DNA from: Nocardiopsis ansamitocini
GTDB lineage: Bacteria > Actinomycetota > Actinomycetes > Streptosporangiales > Streptosporangiaceae
NCBI RefSeq assembly: GCF_030268225.1
Contig: NZ_BSQG01000005.1
Coordinates: 186,001-250,000 of the forward strand
Direction of reading: 5' to 3'
DNA: 64,000 nucleotides
The notes beneath the pieces are model-generated. The model searched no databases and was not told the origin of the DNA. It saw nothing but the letters and a program-made list of their open reading frames with translations. Position 1 is the first letter of the stretch. Each line of letters begins with the position of its first letter. The translations under genes and the position numbers were made by a program. Shown in pieces: positions 59,904 through 64,000 of the stretch.

Positions 59904-61979
59904 GTGCGCGCGGACCAGGAAGCGCGGCTCGACAGCGAGTCGTTCACCCAGACCCTGCACGGGCACCGGGTCGTCGATCCCTACCAGGGACTCGAACAAG
60001 ACGAATCGCCGGAGACGAAGCGCTGGCTGGCCGACCGCGACGCAGAACTGCGCGCAGCCGCGACACAGTGGCCGCTGCGCGCCGACCTGGCCGACGACAT
60101 CCGCGGCCTCGTCTCCGGTGTGCTCTGGTCGGTACCGCAAACGCGCGGCACGGCCGTGTTCGCCACCCGGCGCGACGCCGGGGACGAGCATCCGCGGCTG
60201 GTCGTGGTGGAGGGCGACCACGAGCGGGTGCTGTTCGACCCATTGGCCGTGGACCCGTCCGGGGCGACCACGCTGGATGCCTGGGAGCCCAGCCCCGACG
60301 GCGCACTGGTGGCGGTGCAGACCTCCAGCGGCGGCACCGAACGCGGCGCACTCGAAGTGCTCTCGGCCACGGACGGAAACCCCGTCGAACGCCCCGTGCC
60401 CGGGGTGCGGTACTCCCACGTGGCCTGGTTGCCCGCCGAGCACGGCCCCGCCTTCTATTTCGCCCGGCGCGACGACGGCGACGGCCGCCGCGGGGTGTGG
60501 CTGCACCGGATCGGCGCTGCCAGGGGAACCGACACGTTGGTGCACGCGTGCACCGGTCCGCGGACCGTACCGGGCGTCCGGTTGCGCCGCGGGCGCTGGC
60601 TACTGATCAGCGAGAGCCACGGCACCGGGCACCGCAGCGACCTGTGGATCGCCGACCTGTCCGGTGAGGATCCCGGTGCTCCTGCGCTGCGCCCGGTCCA
60701 CGTGGGGCTGGAGGCGGAGTCCGAGGCCGACGTCGGGCCGGACGGGCTGTTGTACCTGCGCACCACGCACGGCGCACCGCTGCGCCGGGTGTGCGTCACC
60801 ACGCCCGAACGCCCCGACACAGGCAACTGGCGCGAAGTGGTCCCCGAGGACCCCGAGGCTACCCTGGACGGTTTCGCGGTCACGGGACGCCCCGGATCGG
60901 TCGAGGTGCTGGTGACCCGGACCCGACTGGGCATCAGCGAGTTGGCCTCACACGATCCTGAAAGGGGCACGGAACGGGCGGTCGAACTGCCCGGTGAGGG
61001 AATGGTCGCCGAACTGGCCGCGGACTCCCGGGGAGGCGCCCATTTCTGTTATGCCGACGTCTCCTCGCAATTGTCGGTATGGGTGTACCGCAGCGGCGAG
61101 CCGCCGATCCGCTGGCCGGCCGACCTCGCATCGGCCCCGGACCGCACGCCGGTTCGCAGGAGTGTCCTGTGGTGCTCCTCCGCCGACGGCACCCGGGTTC
61201 CGGTGAGCGTCTTCTCCCTGGACGGCGCGTCCGCCGGACCGACCATCCTGCACGGCTACGGCGGGTTCGGCCGTCCGCGCCAGTTCGGCTTCTCCGCGAC
61301 GGTGCTGGCCTGGCTGCGGGCAGGCGGACGCTACGCGGTCGCACACGTACGCGGCGGTGGCGACCGCGGGCGTGCCTGGCATCTGGCAGGCGCCGGACGG
61401 AACAAGGCGCGCGCGGTCATGGATCTCGTCGCCGCGGCCGACACCCTTGTGGCGCGGGGGATGTGCGACCGCGACCAACTGTGCCTGTCCGGCGGATCGG
61501 CGGGTGGACTGCTGGTGCTGGCCGCGACTGCACGGCGGCCCGACCTGTGCGCGGCGGTGATCGCCTCGGCGCCACTGGCCGACATGGTCCGCTTCGAACG
61601 GCTGGGGTTGGGCGCGATGTGGATCCGGGAGTTCGGCACGGCCGCCGATCCCGAGGACTTCGCCGCCCTCCTGGACTACTCCCCGTACCACCGCGTGCTG
61701 CGCGGCGGGCCGACCCGCTACCCGGCGGTACTGCTGACCGGGTTCGGCGGTGACACCCGCACCGGTGCCGCCCATCCCCGCAAAATGTGCGCGGCTCTGC
61801 TGGCGGCGGCCACCGGACCGCGCCCGATCCTGCTGCGCTACGAGCACGGCGTGGGCCACGGCCCGCGATCCGTGACCCGCGCAATCGAACTCGCGGCCGA
61901 CGCACACGCGTTCGCGGCTGCGGAGACGGGGCTGTCACCGGCCCGCCGACGGCGGGCCCGGCCCCATAACGAAAGATGA
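59904..61979 (+). CDS. Prolyl-oligopeptidase-family serine peptidase (S9)
   Basis: 691 residues, cytosolic. The N-terminal beta-propeller opens with DSESFTQTLHGHRVVDPYQG and ends near 430; the C-terminal alpha/beta hydrolase carries the catalytic triad: Ser532 in LCLSGGSAGGLLVLAA, Asp617 in LLTGFGGDTRTGAAHP, His652 in YEHGVGHGPRS. The HGYGGFGRPRQFGFSATVLA stretch forms the oxyanion side. S9 enzymes cut short peptides, often after Pro. GTG 59904 has GGAGG 8 bases upstream. The next gene, 11 bp after its stop, is a 37-codon peptide; S9 proteases such as FlaP remove leaders of class III lanthipeptides, which makes a maturation role for this one worth testing. Confidence 0.9.
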   Translation: MRADQEARLDSESFTQTLHGHRVVDPYQGLEQDESPETKRWLADRDAELRAAATQWPLRADLADDIRGLVSGVLWSVPQTRGTAVFATRRDAGDEHPRLVVVEGDHERVLFDPLAVDPSGATTLDAWEPSPDGALVAVQTSSGGTERGALEVLSATDGNPVERPVPGVRYSHVAWLPAEHGPAFYFARRDDGDGRRGVWLHRIGAARGTDTLVHACTGPRTVPGVRLRRGRWLLISESHGTGHRSDLWIADLSGEDPGAPALRPVHVGLEAESEADVGPDGLLYLRTTHGAPLRRVCVTTPERPDTGNWREVVPEDPEATLDGFAVTGRPGSVEVLVTRTRLGISELASHDPERGTERAVELPGEGMVAELAADSRGGAHFCYADVSSQLSVWVYRSGEPPIRWPADLASAPDRTPVRRSVLWCSSADGTRVPVSVFSLDGASAGPTILHGYGGFGRPRQFGFSATVLAWLRAGGRYAVAHVRGGGDRGRAWHLAGAGRNKARAVMDLVAAADTLVARGMCDRDQLCLSGGSAGGLLVLAATARRPDLCAAVIASAPLADMVRFERLGLGAMWIREFGTAADPEDFAALLDYSPYHRVLRGGPTRYPAVLLTGFGGDTRTGAAHPRKMCAALLAAATGPRPILLRYEHGVGHGPRSVTRAIELAADAHAFAAAETGLSPARRRRARPHNER

Positions 61980-61990
61980 GGTGAACGCAG

Positions 61991-62104
61991 ATGGACCCCA
62001 ACCAGTTCGAGGCAGAGGTCGAAGAGCTGACCGAGGTCACCTCGCGGGACATCACCGCAGGCGGCGACAGCGACGGCACTGACAGCAGTTCCGACTTCAT
62101 CTAG
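61991..62104 (+). CDS. 37-aa acidic peptide, candidate RiPP precursor
   Basis: Translation starts MDPNQFEAEVEELTEVTSRD and ends SSSDFI before TAG. GAGGTG lies 8 bases before the ATG, 11 bp after the protease stop. Residues 5-22 look like a helical leader with F6, E7, E9, E11, E12, L13 and E15; after ITAGG (21-25) the last 12 residues hold four Asp (26, 28, 31, 35), four Ser, one Thr and terminal F-I. There is no Cys, His or Lys, so thioether and ester linkages with Lys are excluded. A strong terminator follows at once. It is too short for common gene finders. Coding is supported by the ribosome site, tight spacing and placement; precursor status is inference. Confidence 0.65.
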   Translation: MDPNQFEAEVEELTEVTSRDITAGGDSDGTDSSSDFI

Positions 62105-62111
62105 CACGCTC

Positions 62112-62156
62112 GGGCGGTCGCCGAAGGGGCCTTTTCGGCGGCCGCCCCCTCTTTTT
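62112..62156 (+). terminator. Intrinsic terminator between peptide gene and oxygenase gene
   Basis: GGGCGGTCGCCGAA (62112-62125) pairs with TTCGGCGGCCGCCC (62134-62147): 14 bp with one G-T pair, followed by CCTCTTTTT. A good rho-independent terminator. Placed after the small peptide gene and 73 bp before the next start, it should make peptide mRNA more abundant than oxygenase mRNA. Confidence 0.85.
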
Positions 62157-62228
62157 CCGCTCCCCCGCGTTTTCCGGGCGGTGTCCGCGCACGCCCAGCC
62201 CCCCTGTGATTGTGGAGGACCACCGCTC

Positions 62229-63407
62229 GTGACCGATCGCCTGTTCACCGAGACGCTGCGCACCGCCGTCGGCGAGGACCTGCTCCAGTCCCGGTTGTCG
62301 AACGAGTTCGTGTTCGCCGACCTGGGTGAGGAGACCGTGCGCGAACTACTGACCTTCGATGCCCTCAGCGACATCCTCGGCTCCCACCAGTTGGAGCCGC
62401 CCCGGCTTCGGCTGCACCGGTTGGGAAAGCCGGTTCCCCTCAGCGACTACACCGAGCTGGGTGACTCCTCCGGGGGCGAACGGCGCGTGGTGCGCCCCGA
62501 GGCGCTGTACCAGCGGTTGCGCGAGGGGGCGAGCCTGGTCCTGGACGGCGTGGACCGGCTGCATCCGCCGGTCCGTGCGGCCACCGACGACCTGATGCGG
62601 CTCGTCCGTGAACGCGCCCAAGTGAACCTGTATCTGATCTGGGGCGACTCCCACGGTTTCGACACCCACTGGGACGACCACGACACCTTCATCGTGCAAC
62701 TGGCGGGGAGCAAGTCCTGGCAGGTGCACGGCCAGGGCAGCCGCCCGCACCCGATGAAGGTGGATGCCGACCACGCGCACACCCCACCCGGGACGACCGT
62801 GTGGGAAGGGATCCTGCGCCCCGGCCAGGTACTGCACGTTCCGCGCGGCTGGTGGCACACCGTCAAGGGCAACGGGGACGTCAGTATGCACCTGACGTTC
62901 GGGTTCACTCGCGCCACCGGGATCGATTGGGCACAGTCGCTGCTGAAGCGGCTGCACGAGGCGGAGTTCCTGCGCACCGACCTTCCCCGGTTCGCCTCTG
63001 CCGAGGAACGCCGCAAGCACCAGCACGAGCTGGTCCGGCGGCTGACCGATCTGGCGGAAGAACACGACCTGGACGGATTCTTTGCCGAACGCGACGCCCG
63101 ATTCCCGCGCCGGCAGTCCTTCGCCCTTCCCTGGGCGGTGGACGCTACGGTGCCGGATGCCGACACCGTCGTGGAGTTCACCCCGATCCTGCCCCCCGCC
63201 CTGGAGCGGGAAGACGACCGGGTTGCCCTGGCGGTGTCGGGGCGGCGCTACCGGTTCCCGGTGGCGGCCGAGCCGATGCTGGCCGAACTGGCCCGCGCGC
63301 GGACCCTGACACTGGGCGAACTGGCCACGAGCACCGGAACCGACGTGGCGACGGCCGCGGAACTGGCCCGGGTCCTGGTTCGCCACCAGCTGGTGCTGTT
63401 GCGGTAG
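62229..63407 (+). CDS. JmjC/cupin_4 Fe(II), 2-oxoglutarate oxygenase
   Basis: 392 residues. The JmjC core has the iron triad His147 and Asp149 in THWDDHDTFIVQLAGSK and His210 in HVPRGWWHTV; Lys162 (GSKSWQVHG) may bind 2-oxoglutarate. The spacing of 63 between the first and last His equals that of YcfD-type ribosomal oxygenases. A C-terminal winged helix follows (RTLTLGELATSTGTDVATAA), as in this family. Known relatives hydroxylate Arg or His in ribosomal proteins; here the neighbour is a small peptide gene, so the peptide is a plausible substrate. GTG 62229 has GGAGG 10 bases upstream. It can be read through the terminator or from its own promoter. Confidence 0.88.
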   Translation: MTDRLFTETLRTAVGEDLLQSRLSNEFVFADLGEETVRELLTFDALSDILGSHQLEPPRLRLHRLGKPVPLSDYTELGDSSGGERRVVRPEALYQRLREGASLVLDGVDRLHPPVRAATDDLMRLVRERAQVNLYLIWGDSHGFDTHWDDHDTFIVQLAGSKSWQVHGQGSRPHPMKVDADHAHTPPGTTVWEGILRPGQVLHVPRGWWHTVKGNGDVSMHLTFGFTRATGIDWAQSLLKRLHEAEFLRTDLPRFASAEERRKHQHELVRRLTDLAEEHDLDGFFAERDARFPRRQSFALPWAVDATVPDADTVVEFTPILPPALEREDDRVALAVSGRRYRFPVAAEPMLAELARARTLTLGELATSTGTDVATAAELARVLVRHQLVLLR

Positions 63408-63439
63408 AACCGGCGAAAGCCGCAGATGACACGCAGGTG

Positions 63440-63514
63440 ACGATGGCGTTCCGGACCCCCGGTGCGCCATCGTTGCGTATAACCTTCCCCTTCTGCGGCT
63501 TTGCCGCGGAAGGG
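63440..63514 (+). terminator. Two hairpins after the oxygenase gene
   Basis: ACGATGGCG (63440-63448) pairs with CGCCATCGT (63465-63473). Then CCCTTCTGCGGC (63488-63499) pairs with GCCGCGGAAGGG (63503-63514) with one G-T pair and a 3-base loop. They mark the end of the protease-peptide-oxygenase unit and isolate it from the iron-controlled gene downstream. Confidence 0.7.
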
Positions 63515-63555
63515 CAGGACACACCAAACCGATCCGCGTTAATTGCCAAAGTCAA

Positions 63556-63574
63556 TAGGTGAGGCTACCCTCAC
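63556..63574 (+). promoter_or_regulatory. Iron box (IdeR/DmdR site)
   Basis: The 19-bp window 63555-63573 reads ATAGGTGAGGCTACCCTCA, matching the consensus TTAGGTTAGGCTAACCTAA at 15 of 19 positions (TAGG, AGGCTA and CCT all present). It lies 113 bp before the start at 63686, which predicts repression of that gene when iron is plentiful. Confidence 0.7.
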
Positions 63575-63685
63575 TTGTATACAGGAGGTGACTGCCGCGC
63601 CGTCGGGAAGACCGACGCTGCCGCGCAGGCCACCGGGGCATTGATCGCGTCGGGCGCACTCGCGTCCGCAGGAAGGCTTTTCGCC

Positions 63686-64000
63686 ATGGCTCACTCGCGC
63701 CACCCGCTCTCCACGGTGGTAGACGCCTGTGCGCCGTTGAAGTTCTCGCCGCTGCCGCAGATCCGGACCGCCGAGGTCCTGACTGCGACGGAAGAACCGG
63801 AGACCGAGCACTGGTACCGGGCCGACCTCCTCTCGGCCAAGGGTGCGCTGGGCCCCGTCTACGACCGCTTCATGGCCGCGCACGGCCCCGGACACCCTCT
63901 TCCGTCGGCGACACACCTGTTGCGCCGGCTCTTGCGCGAGCCCATCTTCATGGTGGCAGCGGGGATCTATCTCACCGGGCGGGCACCGCTGCTGCGGGCC
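63686..64000 (+). CDS. Probable FhuF-like siderophore-iron reductase, N-terminal part
   Basis: The frame is open to the window end (105 codons). It starts MAHSRHPLSTVVDACAPLKF, and the later RFMAAHGPGHPLPSATHLLR and EPIFMVAAGIYLTGRAPLLR fit the helical FhuF-like (2Fe-2S) protein pattern; the Cys cluster that would prove it lies beyond the window. GGAAGG is about 10 bases upstream. The iron box at 63556 supports an iron-metabolism role. An alternative is another iron-regulated helical protein; confidence in FhuF is moderate. Confidence 0.5.
   Translation, partial: MAHSRHPLSTVVDACAPLKFSPLPQIRTAEVLTATEEPETEHWYRADLLSAKGALGPVYDRFMAAHGPGHPLPSATHLLRRLLREPIFMVAAGIYLTGRAPLLRA

Noticed and set aside
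61991-62104. Peptide as a lanthipeptide, lasso or graspetide precursor
   Set aside because: No Cys, no Lys, no lanthionine, lasso-cyclase or ATP-grasp enzyme nearby; only the general RiPP reading remains open.

Overview
The window is chromosomal DNA from a high-GC actinomycete. It carries two enzymes of the Pup-proteasome system (Dop and the ARC/Mpa ATPase), mycothiol ligase MshC, polyphosphate glucokinase, an Sfp-type PPTase, a Ppm1-like mannosyltransferase and an IdeR/DmdR-type iron box. Many starts are GTG, and several genes have no Shine-Dalgarno and look leaderless. The gene set suits Streptosporangiales/Nocardiopsaceae (Thermobifida or Nocardiopsis-like). That placement is inference; no rRNA or tRNA gene is present to confirm it.

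Layout. 0-2 kb: end of an MHS-type transporter and a divergent PucR regulator. 2-13 kb: dop, two related lipoproteins, arc, trmI, ppgK, an XRE regulator pair, a CBS-containing site-2 protease and a RecB-like nuclease. 13-16.4 kb: an orphan NarL regulator, a ThrE-type exporter and a DUF3592 protein. 16.5-24.4 kb: a five-gene peptide ABC importer with two tandem substrate-binding proteins and GC-rich hairpins in the gene junctions, preceded by about 600 bp of regulatory DNA. 25-34 kb: metH-HAD (overlapping ATGA), PAC2, a zinc-finger-less ABATE protein, mshC and an NRDE protein. 34-44 kb: a CtpE-like P-type ATPase, the SCO1664/DUF3090/histidine-phosphatase cluster, uppP, an aldo/keto reductase and a RecD-like protein that has lost its Walker motifs. 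44-50 kb: an SDR, fabI, fabG, an APH-like kinase with a TetR-type operator, a TetR gene lacking its DNA-binding half, and a two-component pair. 50.4-51.4 kb: a decayed MacB-like ABC transporter. 51.5-59.6 kb: an FAD protein, ppm1, two DeoR regulators around an MFS exporter, a PPTase, and a LysE/Lrp divergent pair.

59.6-63.4 kb holds the most notable candidate system: a prolyl-oligopeptidase-family protease, 11 bp later a 37-codon acidic peptide gene, a strong intrinsic terminator, then a JmjC/cupin_4 Fe(II) oxygenase. The layout resembles a minimal RiPP cassette (protease, precursor, attenuator, modifying enzyme) but has none of the usual class-defining enzymes. It is followed by two hairpins, an iron box and the start of a probable FhuF-like iron reductase that runs off the window.

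Most of the remainder is conserved actinobacterial housekeeping. Decay is concentrated at 47.6-51.4 kb, where the truncated TetR gene and the ABC pseudogene flank an intact two-component system.
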